Shown here piece after piece: positions 36,345 to 46,985 of a stretch of DNA of 64,000 nucleotides. Within the stretch, counting starts at the first letter, position 1, and the number at the start of each line of letters is the position of its first letter. The notes under the pieces are model-generated. The model saw nothing but the letters and a program-made list of their open reading frames with translations. It made no database searches and was not told where the DNA came from. The stretch is from Fictibacillus sp. b24. GTDB taxonomy: Bacteria > Bacillota > Bacilli > Bacillales > Fictibacillaceae. Both the position numbers and the translations under genes were made by a program. The stretch is taken from NCBI RefSeq assembly GCF_030348825.1, contig NZ_JAUCES010000005.1, positions 1,984,001 through 2,048,000 of the forward strand. Direction: 5' to 3'.

Positions 36345-38150
36345 TTAGCCTACTTCATCCATTGAATCCTTACCGTGCTGCAGAAGAAACATCTTATGAT
36401 ACAGTCCCCTCTCTCTTAAGAGCTCTTGATGTGTACCACGTTCTACGATCTCGCCTTTATGCAGTACCAAAATGAGCTCAGCATCTTGAATCGTAGAAAG
36501 TCTGTGTGCGATGGCGATCGTCGTTCTGCCGCTTCTCATCTTATTAAGAGCTAGCTGAATCTCTTCTTCGGTTTCTGTATCAATATTTGCTGTAGCTTCA
36601 TCCAAAATTAAAATTTTTGGGGAAAAAGCCATTGTTCTTGCAAACGAGATCAGCTGTCTTTGTCCGCTAGAGAACGTAGCGCCTCTCTCTCCTATTTCTG
36701 TCTGATACCCCTCAGGCAATTTTTCGATAAACGTTGATGCTTGAACAAATCGAGCAGCTGACTTCACATCTTCATCTGAAATATGTTTATTGTACATCCT
36801 AATATTCTGGGTGATATCTCCAACAAACAAAAATGGATCTTGAAGAACGAGACCTACCTTTTCCCTAAGTTCCTTATTTTCATAATGTGCAAGGAGAACA
36901 TCATCAATAAGGATCTGTCCTTTTTTCACATCATAAAAACGCATGAGCAAATTGATGATTGAACTTTTCCCGCTTCCGGTATGGCCGACTAGTGCGACCG
37001 TCTGCCCAGGAAGTGCAGTGAAGGAAATATTCTTGAGTACATCTTGTTCACCATCATAGGAAAAAGTAACATTTTTGAATTCAATCTTTCCATTTTGAAT
37101 GGCGGGTTCTTGATTTCCTTCTTTTACCGGAGCGAACTCTTTTTCATCCATGACGGTAAATACCCGGCCGGCTGAAACAATGGCTTGCTGAAATATTCAG
37201 AGACGCATCATCATCATGTTAACTGGTTCAAAAAATCGATCTAAATAGTTTATGAACGCATAGATTACTCCAATCTCTACTGGCGAATTGAAGGATTTGA
37301 TGCCAAAAAAGGATAGAATCATCAACAGTGCGAGCATATAAACGAGATCGACTGCTGGGCGTAATAACAAACCGTTATATTTGATGTTTCGAATCTGGGC
37401 GTCGTTGTGTTCATTATTAATGATCGCAAACTCTTTTCTAAGACGTCTCTCTTGGTTAAATGCCTGAACGATTGACATGCCCTGAAGTGACTCGTTCAGT
37501 TTTGCATTTAACTGACTGAGCTTTTCTCTCATCTCGTAAAACGATTTTGAACTATATTTACGATACATCCACATGATTGCTACAATAAACGGCAAAATAC
37601 ATAAGCAAAACAGTGCGAGTTTCACATTTAAGTAGAACATAAATCCGAAAATCCCGAATAAAAATACGATATTTTGAACGAAAGTGGAAAGCACACTAAC
37701 ATACAAGTCCTTTACTGCTTCTGTATCGTTTGTAATTCTTGAAACTAAACTTCCAACTGGTGTGCGATCAAAGAACTTTAATCCCAATGAATGCACCTTT
37801 GAAAACACTTGGATCCGTAATGTTTGTATGATGTCTAATGCTACAGATTGAAATAAAACAAATTGAATATAGTTAACAGCCGCTGAGATTAAGATTAATC
37901 CTATATAACTAGATGCCAGAATCAGCAATGCTTTTTGTTCAAAATTACGAGGCGTTAAGTAATCATCAATGAACGTCTTAACTAAGATTGGTCCGGTCAG
38001 TTCAGCAGCTGTTGCAATCAATAGTAGGAAGAATGCTAGCGCTAACCGCTTTTTATGCGGGGTTGTGTACGACATTAATCTCTTGAACACTGTCCATTGT
38101 TTCATTTGCTGCAGTTCATCTTGCGGGTGTTCTAGTTCTGGTGCACTCAT
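36345..38150 (-). pseudogene. ABC exporter half (BmrD/YheH-like) interrupted by one in-frame TGA
   Basis: One continuous frame of 601 codons from ATG 38150 to 36345 with a single TGA at 37199-37197 and no frameshift. The N-terminal part (317 residues) is the six-helix ABC transmembrane domain, ending NMMMMRL; after the TGA the same frame resumes IFQQAIVSAGRVFTVMDEKE and continues through Walker A GHTGSGKSS, signature FSSGQRQLIS and Walker B ILILDEATA. The usual residue at the TGA position in homologues is a sense residue, and TCA to TGA is one base. It partners the intact half at 38147 (ATGA overlap). It may be a recent nonsense mutation or sequencing error. Confidence 0.85.
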
Positions 38151-39901
38151 TTCATCACACCTCCTTCTGAAATCAACGTTTCTAAAGCTTGCCTTTCATA
38201 TGTTTCTTTGTACCATCCTTCTTCATTAACTAAGCTGTGATGAGTTCCTCTTTGACAGATCGTGCCGTTTTCCAGAACAATGATTAAATCACAATGAGCG
38301 ATTGAAGAAAGACGATGTGCCGTAATGATAGTCGTTTGATTTTGCCGTTTCGCTTTTAAATGCTGAAGGATCGATTCTTCAGTTTTGGCATCAACCGCAG
38401 AAAGTGAATCGTCTAAAATTAAAATTTCAGGATTTCTAAGTAAAGCCCTAGCTATTGAAATCCTTTGTTTCTGCCCTCCCGAAAGTGTTACTCCCCGCTC
38501 TCCTACTACCGTTTCATAGCCATACTTGAATTGAGAGATATCTTTATGAATGGCAGCGAGCTCTGCAGCTTCTTTCACTTCTGAAAAAGGCGAGTCAATT
38601 TTGGCAAAAGCTATATTTTCAGCAATGGTCGCCGAAAACAAAAAGTGATCTTGTGGAACATAACCGATTGCTCCTCTTAATGCATGCAACTTGTAATCAC
38701 TAATGTCATGGCCATCTATTAAAATATCACCATGATTTAAGTTATATTCACGCAGCAATAACTTACAAAGACTAGTTTTTCCGCTTCCTGTCTTTCCGAC
38801 AATCCCCAGTGTTTGCCCTCGTTTTAACGTAAAAGTGATCTCCTTTAGTATTGGTGAACTTTCAGCGTAAGAGAACTCTTTCAACTGATAAGAGATATCA
38901 CCATGTGGACTGGATTCAATTGTGCCCGAGTCCTCGATTTCTTCTTTTACAGCAAGCAGTGATTCAACTCGGTCATATGACGCTCTTCCCCGTTCAACAA
39001 TATTAAACAACCATCCGAAAGCCAGCATCGGCCATATTAACAATCCGAGATAACTCGTAAATGAAATGAGCTCTCCGATTGTTAGTTCATTTCGAGTGAC
39101 GAGAATAGAACCATAGCTTACAGCCAAGAAGAATGATAAACCGATAATTAGCGATATTGTTGGATCGAATAAAGAATCGATCCGTGCAACCGCCATATTC
39201 TTCTTAACTGCATCTTTTGAAAGATCTTCAAAACTTTTAATATCATCTGTTTCCTGACCAAATGCCTTAATTACTCTAGTTCCAGAAATACTCTCTTGCA
39301 CTTTATCATTCAAAGTGGAGAATGCTTCTTGAGCACTATGAAACCGTTTATGAAGCATCGTTCCATATTTGTTAGTAGCCAACGCCATAATCGGTAAAGG
39401 CAACAAACTAACCAGTGTCAGTTTCCAGCTGATCGTTGTGGCCATAGCGATTAGTGTAAATCCACCCATCATTAATGAATCAACTAGTGTTAAAACACCA
39501 TCCCCAGCTGTTTGCTGAATCGCTTGAAGGTCATTTGTAGAATGAGCCATCAAGTCCCCCACACGCCGTTTATGATAAAAAGCTTGAGATTTCTTTGTGA
39601 AATGCTCATATAACCGGTTTCTTAAAAGCATCGCAAGTTTTACTGCAGCACCAAAGATCAAAATTCTCCATATGTAGCGCAGGACATATATTCCGATAGC
39701 GATACCGATGAGAAGCCCACCATATTGCCACAATAGCCCTTCAGTTATCGTTTCTCTCTCTATATGATCGACGATGAGTCCAACAACTTTCGGAGGTACT
39801 AGTAAACCTAATGAAACGAAGGCGAGCATGATAATACCGCCTATATAACGCCATTTCTCCTGTTTGAAATACCACATTAACTGCAGAAAAACTTTCAACA
39901 C
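38147..39901 (-). CDS. ABC multidrug exporter half (BmrC/YheI-like)
   Basis: A 584-residue exporter subunit: N-terminal transmembrane domain with six helices, then an ATPase with Walker A GKTGSGKTS, signature LSGGQKQRISIARAL and Walker B ILILDDSLSAVD. The catalytic residue after Walker B is Asp rather than Glu (DDSL), the degenerate site typical of the BmrC half in heterodimeric BmrCD/YheHI. This makes it dependent on the partner half at 36345, which is interrupted. Confidence 0.92.
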   Translation of the reverse strand: MLKVFLQLMWYFKQEKWRYIGGIIMLAFVSLGLLVPPKVVGLIVDHIERETITEGLLWQYGGLLIGIAIGIYVLRYIWRILIFGAAVKLAMLLRNRLYEHFTKKSQAFYHKRRVGDLMAHSTNDLQAIQQTAGDGVLTLVDSLMMGGFTLIAMATTISWKLTLVSLLPLPIMALATNKYGTMLHKRFHSAQEAFSTLNDKVQESISGTRVIKAFGQETDDIKSFEDLSKDAVKKNMAVARIDSLFDPTISLIIGLSFFLAVSYGSILVTRNELTIGELISFTSYLGLLIWPMLAFGWLFNIVERGRASYDRVESLLAVKEEIEDSGTIESSPHGDISYQLKEFSYAESSPILKEITFTLKRGQTLGIVGKTGSGKTSLCKLLLREYNLNHGDILIDGHDISDYKLHALRGAIGYVPQDHFLFSATIAENIAFAKIDSPFSEVKEAAELAAIHKDISQFKYGYETVVGERGVTLSGGQKQRISIARALLRNPEILILDDSLSAVDAKTEESILQHLKAKRQNQTTIITAHRLSSIAHCDLIIVLENGTICQRGTHHSLVNEEGWYKETYERQALETLISEGGVMK

Positions 39902-39982
39902 CTGTTCCCCCTTGTAAGCAAATCAAAAACAAGTATAGTTTACCAATATATGAAAATTCCGAAAAGGAAAAAGTTTCACAAA

Positions 39983-40009
39983 AAAAGACCCTCTAAATGG
40001 GTCTTCTTT
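39983..40009 (-). terminator. Terminator of mnmH
   Basis: AAGACCC and GGGTCTT pair across a short loop, followed on the minus strand by TTTTTTTG; it overlaps the mnmH stop. Confidence 0.8.
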
Positions 40010-41054
40010 ATAGGATTAGACGTTTTATTTGTTCTTTTACTTTTATATAAATCTCTTCAAACGAATCTCCATATAATTTTACACATTCACTCTCATACTT
40101 TTGTTCGGCGAATTCGTATTTTGGATCGTAATAGTTTTCTAACAATAAAGATACCACTTTTTCATAATTTTGATTTTGAAGACGATGCTGCAAATCCTCC
40201 ATAACAGGTAATGGTATTCTTTTAGATAGCTTATTTACAGCCTCAACAATCTCATCTTTATGCAGAAGTGGCTTGTACACATTACAAATAAAATGAACTC
40301 TTAAGTGAAACGGAATCTCAACATGAATACGTGTCCCGCTGTATTTTCCTTCTAAAAGAAAATCTGGAACAACAACTCTTCCTATTCTTTTGCTTTCTGA
40401 TTCGATGATAAGCGATTGTGATGTTTCTAATTCTTTGAGGCGTTCAAAAAGATTTGATTCAAACTTTTTCTGCGAAGAAGGCTGTTCACCTATTCTTCCA
40501 AAGATCGATCCTTTATGCCCAGCCATTTCTTCTAAATTTATGACCGGGTATCCCTCACTTTGCAATTGTTCTAAAATTTTCGTTTTCATCGTGCCAGTGT
40601 GGCCTTCAAGTACGATTATCTTTCGAGGAGTCTTTATAAATCTTTCAAAAAAGGATTCGATCTGTTTTCTATACGAACGAATTCCGCCTTCAAGCTGCAA
40701 ACATTGAATTCCGATCATGTTCATCGTTTGAGCGATGCTTTTGGAGCGTAAACCGCCTCTTGCACAGTAGATTACCACTTTTTTATCTGGGTTTTTCTTC
40801 TTTTCTGTTTTTATCTTTTGAAAAAGAGCAGGCAGCTTTGGACCAACAACTTCAAGTCCACGCTCTATCGCTGCCTCTTTGCTCTCTTGCTTATAGAGCG
40901 TTCCAATTTCTGCTCTTTGTTCATTTGTAAATATACTAAGGTTAATAGCTCCTGGAAGATGATATTCTTCATATTCTTTTGGAGACCTTACATCAAAAAG
41001 CAAATATTTATCTAAATCCAAGTCATTAATGGAAATCGTCTCTAAATTGTTCAC
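40008..41054 (-). CDS. mnmH: tRNA 2-selenouridine synthase
   Basis: A 348-residue enzyme (SelU/YbbB) that replaces the sulfur of 2-thiouridine in wobble position 34 of some tRNAs with selenium from selenophosphate. An N-terminal rhodanese domain carries the catalytic cysteine in YCARGGLRS, followed by a P-loop domain with GHTGTMKT. The GTG at 41054 follows AAAGGATGATG; ATGs at 41060 and 41063 are alternatives. It is outside the 23-33 kb island but depends on selD there. Not present in B. subtilis at this position. Confidence 0.92.
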   Translation of the reverse strand: MNNLETISINDLDLDKYLLFDVRSPKEYEEYHLPGAINLSIFTNEQRAEIGTLYKQESKEAAIERGLEVVGPKLPALFQKIKTEKKKNPDKKVVIYCARGGLRSKSIAQTMNMIGIQCLQLEGGIRSYRKQIESFFERFIKTPRKIIVLEGHTGTMKTKILEQLQSEGYPVINLEEMAGHKGSIFGRIGEQPSSQKKFESNLFERLKELETSQSLIIESESKRIGRVVVPDFLLEGKYSGTRIHVEIPFHLRVHFICNVYKPLLHKDEIVEAVNKLSKRIPLPVMEDLQHRLQNQNYEKVVSLLLENYYDPKYEFAEQKYESECVKLYGDSFEEIYIKVKEQIKRLIL

Positions 41055-41100
41055 GGCCATCATCCTTTAGTTGCTGCTATCAATAGCTATAGTAGAACGA

Positions 41101-41134
41101 AAACAAGCACCCGATTCATATCAGGGTGCTTGTA
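41101..41134 (-). terminator. Terminator of yneF
   Basis: AAGCACCC and GGGTGCTT pair across 11 bases, followed on the minus strand by GTTTTCG. Confidence 0.75.
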
Positions 41135-41140
41135 CAACAC

Positions 41141-41359
41141 TTACTTCATTTGCTTGTTCATAGCCTGCATCATTTGGTTAATTTTCTTTTGAGAAGGCTT
41201 TTGACCCATCTGCATCATCATCACACGCAACATATTTTCATTAATCGGTGGATTTTTTTGTAAATAACTCATCATATACTTGCGGGCAATAAAAAATCCG
41301 ATCGCAACACCTGCAATCAGTGAAAGTGCACACACAAGGATTATCATACCAGTACCCAT
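41141..41359 (-). CDS. yneF: UPF0154 membrane protein YneF
   Basis: A 72-residue protein with one N-terminal membrane helix and a conserved cytoplasmic tail ([20 protein letters not shown]), the same length as B. subtilis YneF. Function unknown. ATG 41359 is 11 bases from GGAGG, slightly far; an ATG at 41380 lies on the ribosome site itself. Confidence 0.9.
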   Translation of the reverse strand: MGTGMIILVCALSLIAGVAIGFFIARKYMMSYLQKNPPINENMLRVMMMQMGQKPSQKKINQMMQAMNKQMK

Positions 41360-41437
41360 TGTTAAAACTTCCTCCTTCATGTTGTCTAGAACTAGTTTAC
41401 TACAAGTTTACCATCACATACAAGATTTGATAGAGAT

Positions 41438-41878
41438 TTAAGTGGCATATACCATATTCAATTTAAACGGAGAGAGCCATCCGTATTTTCTTTCTCCATA
41501 ATCCATAGCTAAAAAATAGGATTCGTAATGACGCAAAGCCTCAAAAATGATGGTTTCCGCTTCGAAATTTCCGATGCTGTATAGATGTATGTATTGATCA
41601 GACAGTTCCAGATGTACAGTACTATCTTTGCATGACAAAGAGTAGGTTTCTCCTTCTACTCTCCAATCGTGCGTACCGCTCAAGCTTTCCCAAAAATGCT
41701 TCTCTATTTGAGACACTGCTAATATTGTTGTAATGTAACTCACCTGTTTTTGCAAAATCGTTTTAGAGATTCCTGTTGATCGCTGTTCTTCAAAAAATAA
41801 TTGAAACAGTTTATTTTCTTTACCATAGTAGGAATGAGCAACTTCTTTTGTTATTAAATAAATAAAAAATTCTCTCAT
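41438..41878 (-). CDS. sirA: Sporulation inhibitor of replication SirA
   Basis: A 146-residue protein matching B. subtilis SirA (YneE) in its ends: MREFFIYLITKEVAHSYYG at the start and YFLAMDYGERKYGWL near the end. SirA binds DnaA domain I during sporulation and stops replication initiation. ATG 41878 is 7 bases after AAAGGAG. In the usual tkt-sirA-yneF order. The middle is poorly conserved, as is normal for this family. Confidence 0.85.
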   Translation of the reverse strand: MREFFIYLITKEVAHSYYGKENKLFQLFFEEQRSTGISKTILQKQVSYITTILAVSQIEKHFWESLSGTHDWRVEGETYSLSCKDSTVHLELSDQYIHLYSIGNFEAETIIFEALRHYESYFLAMDYGERKYGWLSPFKLNMVYAT

Positions 41879-41986
41879 GAATAAGCTCCTTTCCGACTGC
41901 TTTCTAGAAAGTATATACAAAAGTTTAAGAAAAGCTTGTCTAAAAAGGAGAGTAAAAAGCAACTATTTTTGTCGAAACAGAAAGAA

Positions 41987-42017
41987 AAGAAGGTTTCCAC
42001 ATAGAAAACCTTCTTTC
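41987..42017 (-). terminator. Terminator of tkt
   Basis: AGAAGGTTT and AAACCTTCT pair across a short loop. Confidence 0.8.
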
Positions 42018-42028
42018 AAAATAAGCAA

Positions 42029-44023
42029 TTATTGATTTAACATATTTTTTACGCGTTTTACAACATTTTCAGGAGTAAAACCGAATTCTTTTTGAATCAC
42101 TTCTCCAGGAGCTGATGCACCAAACGTATCAATCGTTAATGTTTCTCCGTCTAGACCAACATATTTATGCCAGCCAAGTGAAGCTCCCATTTCAATCGCC
42201 AAACGCTTCGTAACATGCTTTGGAAGAACAGATTCTTTATATTGATTATCTTGCTTGTCAAAGCTTTCCCAAGAAGGCATGGATACGACAGAAGCCGAAA
42301 TTCCTTCTTTTTTCAGAAGTTCTTGTGCCGCAACTGCAATACTCACTTCTGATCCTGCAGAAAGTAAAAGCACATCTGCTTCTGAATCAGCTGGTGAAAC
42401 CACATAAGCACCACGCTTAACGCCTTCATAAGCCTTTTCTTTCGTATTAGCCAAAATCGGAAGATCATGACGGCTAAGCACTAAAGCAGTAGGCTTATCC
42501 TTGCTTTCTAATGCCACTTTCCAAGCTGCATTTGACTCATATCCATCTGCTGGACGAATTAAGTTAAGGTTAGGCATAGCTCTAAGTGATGCAAGCTGTT
42601 CAACTGGTTCGTGTGTTGGCCCATCCTCACCAACCATTACGCTGTCATGTGTTAAAACGTAAGTAACCGGAAGTCCCATTAGAGCAGATAAACGAATAGC
42701 AGGTCTTACATAATCAGAGAACACGAAGAATGTTCCGCCGAATACATTCAAACCTCCATGAAGTGCCATACCGTTTAGTGCAGCCCCCATAGCAAATTCA
42801 CGAACACCGAACCAGATGTTGCGTCCGCTGTAGTCATTGCGGCTGAAATTAGCTTCTCCTTCAATTAGCGTTTTATTGGAGCCCGCTAAGTCAGCGGATC
42901 CACCGAAAAGTGATGGTACACTTTTAGCTAGAACGTTAATCGCTTTACCCGAGGATGAACGAGTTGCGATTGCTTTATCGAACTCAGGAAGATCTTTATC
43001 CCAGTTTTCTGGCAAGTTGCCTTTGATTGATTGCTCTAGCTCTTCAGCTAATTCTGGATATGCTTCTTTATAAGCTTTAAATTGCTTATTCCATTCTTCT
43101 TCTTTTGATTGTCCTTCACTTTTTAACTGCTCAAAGTGAGATTTAACTTCTTCAGGAACGTGGAAATCTTGTTCGAACGTCCATTTGTAAGCTTCTTTCG
43201 TTAATAAAATCTCGTCTTTACCAAGTGGTGCACCGTGAGAAGCTGATTTACCTGACTTATTCGGTGAACCATGACCGATAATGGTTTTCACTTCGATCAG
43301 TGTTGGTTTGTTTAATTCTTCACGAGCTTCTGCTAATGCTTTTTCAATCTCTTCTAAATTTGTTCCATCTTCCACATAAAGAACCTGCCATCCGTATGCT
43401 TCAAATCTTTGTTTAACACTTTCAGAGAATGAATGATGAAGATCGCCATCTAACGAGATATCGTTTGAATCGTAGAGTACAATCATTCTGCCTAATGCAA
43501 GATGACCTGCTAAAGAAGCAGCTTCAGCTGAAACACCCTCCATTAGATCACCGTCACCACAAATGGAGTAAGTATAGTGATCGATAACTTCATGTCCATC
43601 ACGGTTATATTTTGCTGCTAAGTGACGCTCTGCCATAGCCATACCAACAGCCATTGCAATTCCTTGACCAAGTGGGCCTGTAGTTGCTTCAACTCCAACA
43701 GTGTGACCGAATTCTGGATGCCCTGGAGTCTTGCTTCCCCATTGTCTAAAATTCTTAAGGTCATCAATTGTTAATCCATATCCACTTAAGTGAAGAAGAC
43801 TGTACAATAGCATAGAACCGTGTCCTGCTGATAAAACAAAACGATCACGGTTGAACCATTCAGGATTTGCTGGATTGTGATTCATAAATTTTGCCCAAAG
43901 GCTATAGGCCATTGGAGCAGCACCCATAGGCATACCTGGATGTCCTGAGTTAGCCTTTTCAATACTATCAATAGATAGTGTTCTTATCGTATTAATTGCT
44001 AATTCATCAATATTACGTGACAA
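42029..44023 (-). CDS. tkt: Transketolase
   Basis: A 664-residue thiamine-diphosphate enzyme of the non-oxidative pentose phosphate pathway. The ThDP-binding [13 protein letters not shown] and the catalytic-channel histidines around [11 protein letters not shown] and [15 protein letters not shown] are present. The TTG at 44023 is chosen because AAGGGATGA is correctly spaced; an ATG at 44032 abuts the ribosome site. Works with zwf elsewhere in the window on the same pathway, although not linked. Confidence 0.96.
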   Translation of the reverse strand: MSRNIDELAINTIRTLSIDSIEKANSGHPGMPMGAAPMAYSLWAKFMNHNPANPEWFNRDRFVLSAGHGSMLLYSLLHLSGYGLTIDDLKNFRQWGSKTPGHPEFGHTVGVEATTGPLGQGIAMAVGMAMAERHLAAKYNRDGHEVIDHYTYSICGDGDLMEGVSAEAASLAGHLALGRMIVLYDSNDISLDGDLHHSFSESVKQRFEAYGWQVLYVEDGTNLEEIEKALAEAREELNKPTLIEVKTIIGHGSPNKSGKSASHGAPLGKDEILLTKEAYKWTFEQDFHVPEEVKSHFEQLKSEGQSKEEEWNKQFKAYKEAYPELAEELEQSIKGNLPENWDKDLPEFDKAIATRSSSGKAINVLAKSVPSLFGGSADLAGSNKTLIEGEANFSRNDYSGRNIWFGVREFAMGAALNGMALHGGLNVFGGTFFVFSDYVRPAIRLSALMGLPVTYVLTHDSVMVGEDGPTHEPVEQLASLRAMPNLNLIRPADGYESNAAWKVALESKDKPTALVLSRHDLPILANTKEKAYEGVKRGAYVVSPADSEADVLLLSAGSEVSIAVAAQELLKKEGISASVVSMPSWESFDKQDNQYKESVLPKHVTKRLAIEMGASLGWHKYVGLDGETLTIDTFGASAPGEVIQKEFGFTPENVVKRVKNMLNQ

Positions 44024-44145
44024 AAAAATCATCCCTTCATATGTACTAAACAGTTTTGACTTTCATAATAAACGTTCATGTCCATTTAGACAAGATAAAC
44101 ACTTTATAAGCTATTGTTATTTTACCATTCCCCTATGAAAACATA

Positions 44146-44199
44146 CAAAAACCGCCTGATACTTTCCAACATTCTTGTTGTTGTAGTACAGACGGTTTC
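44146..44199 (-). terminator. Terminator of the HesB-like gene
   Basis: AAACCGTCTG pairs with CAGGCGGTTT (one G-U) across about 30 bases, followed on the minus strand by TTG. Confidence 0.6.
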
Positions 44200-44204
44200 A
44201 AGTT

Positions 44205-44489
44205 TTATGCGATTCCTGGGATATGACAAGAAAAGTAATCCGTTTGCTCATCGTAATCAAGTTCCATATTTTCAACAAACCATTTTTCTTCAGATCGAAC
44301 AAAAAAACGAAGGCCATCAACTTCTTGGATATAATCGTTTTCTTCAGGAACTGCAGGTGTCACACCGAGTGAAAAACCTCCTGAGTCTCCACTTCCTGCA
44401 TATTTCACAAAGAGTCTCAAACCCTCTTTAGCATCTAATTTAATATCCTTATAAAGATTAGCAGCTGCACTTGTAATTGAAAAAGTCAA
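44205..44489 (-). CDS. HesB-like small protein
   Basis: A 94-residue HesB/IscA-fold protein, related to the one at 16703. It contains GLRLFVKYAGSGDSGGFSLGV, with serines where A-type carriers have the first cysteine, and only one cysteine near the C-terminus. It therefore probably does not hold a cluster in the standard way. The TTG start follows AAAGGGGAG; the longer frame has hydrophobic extra residues and no site. Confidence 0.75.
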   Translation of the reverse strand: MTFSITSAAANLYKDIKLDAKEGLRLFVKYAGSGDSGGFSLGVTPAVPEENDYIQEVDGLRFFVRSEEKWFVENMELDYDEQTDYFSCHIPGIA

Positions 44490-44552
44490 AATATTCTCCC
44501 CTTTCAAAGTTGTTATATAACAGTATATACTAATATGTATAGATTGCAACAG

Positions 44553-44589
44553 AAAAAAATGCCTATTTACAGTTAAGTAAATAGGCATT
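44553..44589 (-). terminator. Terminator of ynzC
   Basis: AATGCCTATTTAC and GTAAATAGGCATT form a perfect 13-bp stem, followed on the minus strand by TTTTTTC. Confidence 0.9.
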
Positions 44590-44594
44590 CTATA

Positions 44595-44834
44595 TTATTG
44601 TTTAAGGTTCTTTTTATTATCTTTACTTCTTTTTAATTTTTCAGGTGTTACATCATCACCGTTAGGGTCTACAAAAGTCATACCGTGCAGATCTTGAACG
44701 AAAGACTTGCGGAAGACTTGTAAATACTCTTCTCTTAACTTTTTTTGTTCTGCTTTTTCTGCTGATGTCAATTCCGTTTGTTTTGACTTTCTAGACAGTT
44801 CATTTATTCTTTGCATTTTATCTTTTGATAACAT
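44595..44834 (-). CDS. ynzC: UPF0291/DUF896 protein YnzC
   Basis: A 79-residue helical protein with RINELSRKSKQTELTSAE and EYLQVFRKSF, matching YnzC of the SOS-induced yneA-yneB-ynzC operon. Function unknown. Confidence 0.92.
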   Translation of the reverse strand: MLSKDKMQRINELSRKSKQTELTSAEKAEQKKLREEYLQVFRKSFVQDLHGMTFVDPNGDDVTPEKLKRSKDNKKNLKQ

Positions 44835-44895
44835 GATTTAAAAACTCCTTTTGCAGCATTCTTCATTCTATCCTACAGCAGTATGAAAGGAATTT

Positions 44896-45827
<932 letters not shown>

Positions 45828-45842
45828 TGTGATATCCCCTTC

Positions 45843-45926
45843 CGACAAACGTTTGTTCGCATCTTATGATATTATAATAACTGGAACGTTTGTTCGGTGT
45901 CAACTAATTTTTCGAACTTATGTTTG
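45843..45926. promoter_or_regulatory. Three LexA (DinR) operator sites between yneA and lexA
   Basis: GAACGTTTGTTC at 45884-45895 is a perfect CGAAC-N4-GTTCG-type core. AAACGTTTGTTC at 45847-45858 and GAACTTATGTTT at 45914-45925 are close variants. They cover both divergent promoters and explain SOS control of yneA and autoregulation of lexA. Confidence 0.88.
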
Positions 45927-45952
45927 TATCTCTTTATTCCCCATGCTATACT
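45924..45952 (+). promoter_or_regulatory. SigA promoter of lexA
   Basis: TTGTAT (45924) and TATACT (45947) are separated by 17 bases; the -35 overlaps the third SOS box. Confidence 0.7.
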
Positions 45953-45986
45953 TTTTATAGATAAAAAATTCGGTGAGGTGCTTAAA

Positions 45987-46601
45987 ATGACTAAGTTATC
46001 CAGACGACAATTGGATATCCTGGCTTTCATAAAAGAGGAAGTTTCACAAAAAGGATATCCCCCTTCCGTTCGAGAAATTGGGGAAGCGGTAGGTCTTGCT
46101 TCAAGCTCTACAGTTCACGGACATTTAGCTAGACTTGAAAAAAAAGGGCTTATTCGCAGAGATCCAACAAAACCTAGAGCGATTGAAGTATTAGGCCTTG
46201 AAGACAATATTCCTTCCGTTCGTTCAGTCTCTATCCCTGTAATCGGTAAAGTAACAGCGGGGCTTCCAATAAGTGCGATCGAGAACGTAGAAGAATATTT
46301 TCCATTGCCTGAACATGTTGTAGGTGACGAGAATGTGTTTATGCTGTCTGTAGTCGGAGACAGTATGATTGAAGCAGGTATTTTTAATAAGGACTTAGTT
46401 GTTGTAAAACAACAGCCTACTGCCAATAACGGAGATATCATCGTAGCTATGACTGATGAAGACGAAGCAACGGTAAAACGGTTCTTTAAAGAAAGTAATC
46501 ACATTCGTCTGCAGCCAGAGAATTCCTCGATGGAGCCGATTATACTGCAAAGCTGTACGATACTAGGTAAAGTAATCGGAGTATATAGAAGTATTCACTA
46601 A
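45987..46601 (+). CDS. lexA: SOS repressor LexA
   Basis: A 204-residue repressor: N-terminal winged HTH ([20 protein letters not shown]), the cleavage site Ala-Gly in KVTAGLPIS near residue 92, the catalytic Ser in [11 protein letters not shown] and Lys in EATVKRF. ATG 45987 follows GGTGAGGTG by 7 bases. Confidence 0.97.
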   Translation: MTKLSRRQLDILAFIKEEVSQKGYPPSVREIGEAVGLASSSTVHGHLARLEKKGLIRRDPTKPRAIEVLGLEDNIPSVRSVSIPVIGKVTAGLPISAIENVEEYFPLPEHVVGDENVFMLSVVGDSMIEAGIFNKDLVVVKQQPTANNGDIIVAMTDEDEATVKRFFKESNHIRLQPENSSMEPIILQSCTILGKVIGVYRSIH

Positions 46602-46616
46602 TTAAAATTAAACATA

Positions 46617-46656
46617 AAGAGAAGCAGCTTCATGTTAAGCTGCTTCTCTTTTTTTA
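46617..46656 (+). terminator. Terminator of lexA
   Basis: AAGAGAAGCAGCTT and AAGCTGCTTCTCTT form a 14-bp stem followed by TTTTT. Confidence 0.92.
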
Positions 46657-46736
46657 TGGCATCATCGTTAGTTCCTCTCACCACTCGCCATCTGTATGAA
46701 TAAGGTGTACGGATACCCATATAGGAGGAATGAATC

Positions 46737-46985
46737 ATGTACTATAATCCTTATGAACAATCAAGAAACCAAAATGGTAACACTCAATATATGACATTAG
46801 TAGATCCCTTCGTTGTGAATCGCCTGCGATCCGTAGTAGGTAAAGATCTAGTTGTAGAAACAACTAAAGATACGATAAGAGGTGTACTAGTCGAAGTACA
46901 ACCCGATCACATTGCTTTAAGTGCTGGTAACGACTCCACTTTTTTTGTTCGTATCCAGCAAATCGTTTCGATTATGCCAATTTAA
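46737..46985 (+). CDS. DUF2642 small protein (YuzF-like)
   Basis: An 82-residue protein with a Tyr/Asn-rich N-terminus and an SH3-like DUF2642 domain (VGKDLVVETTKDTIRGVLVEV). Relatives in Bacillus are often spore-coat or spore-associated proteins, but the role here is unknown. The start is well supported by TAGGAGGA. It is followed by a terminator at 47018-47053. Confidence 0.75.
   Translation: MYYNPYEQSRNQNGNTQYMTLVDPFVVNRLRSVVGKDLVVETTKDTIRGVLVEVQPDHIALSAGNDSTFFVRIQQIVSIMPI

Noticed and set aside
37197..37199. Selenocysteine reading of the TGA in the ABC exporter
   Set aside because: No hairpin with a G-starting loop follows at 16-37 bases, and homologues do not have a redox cysteine there. 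A nonsense mutation is simpler.
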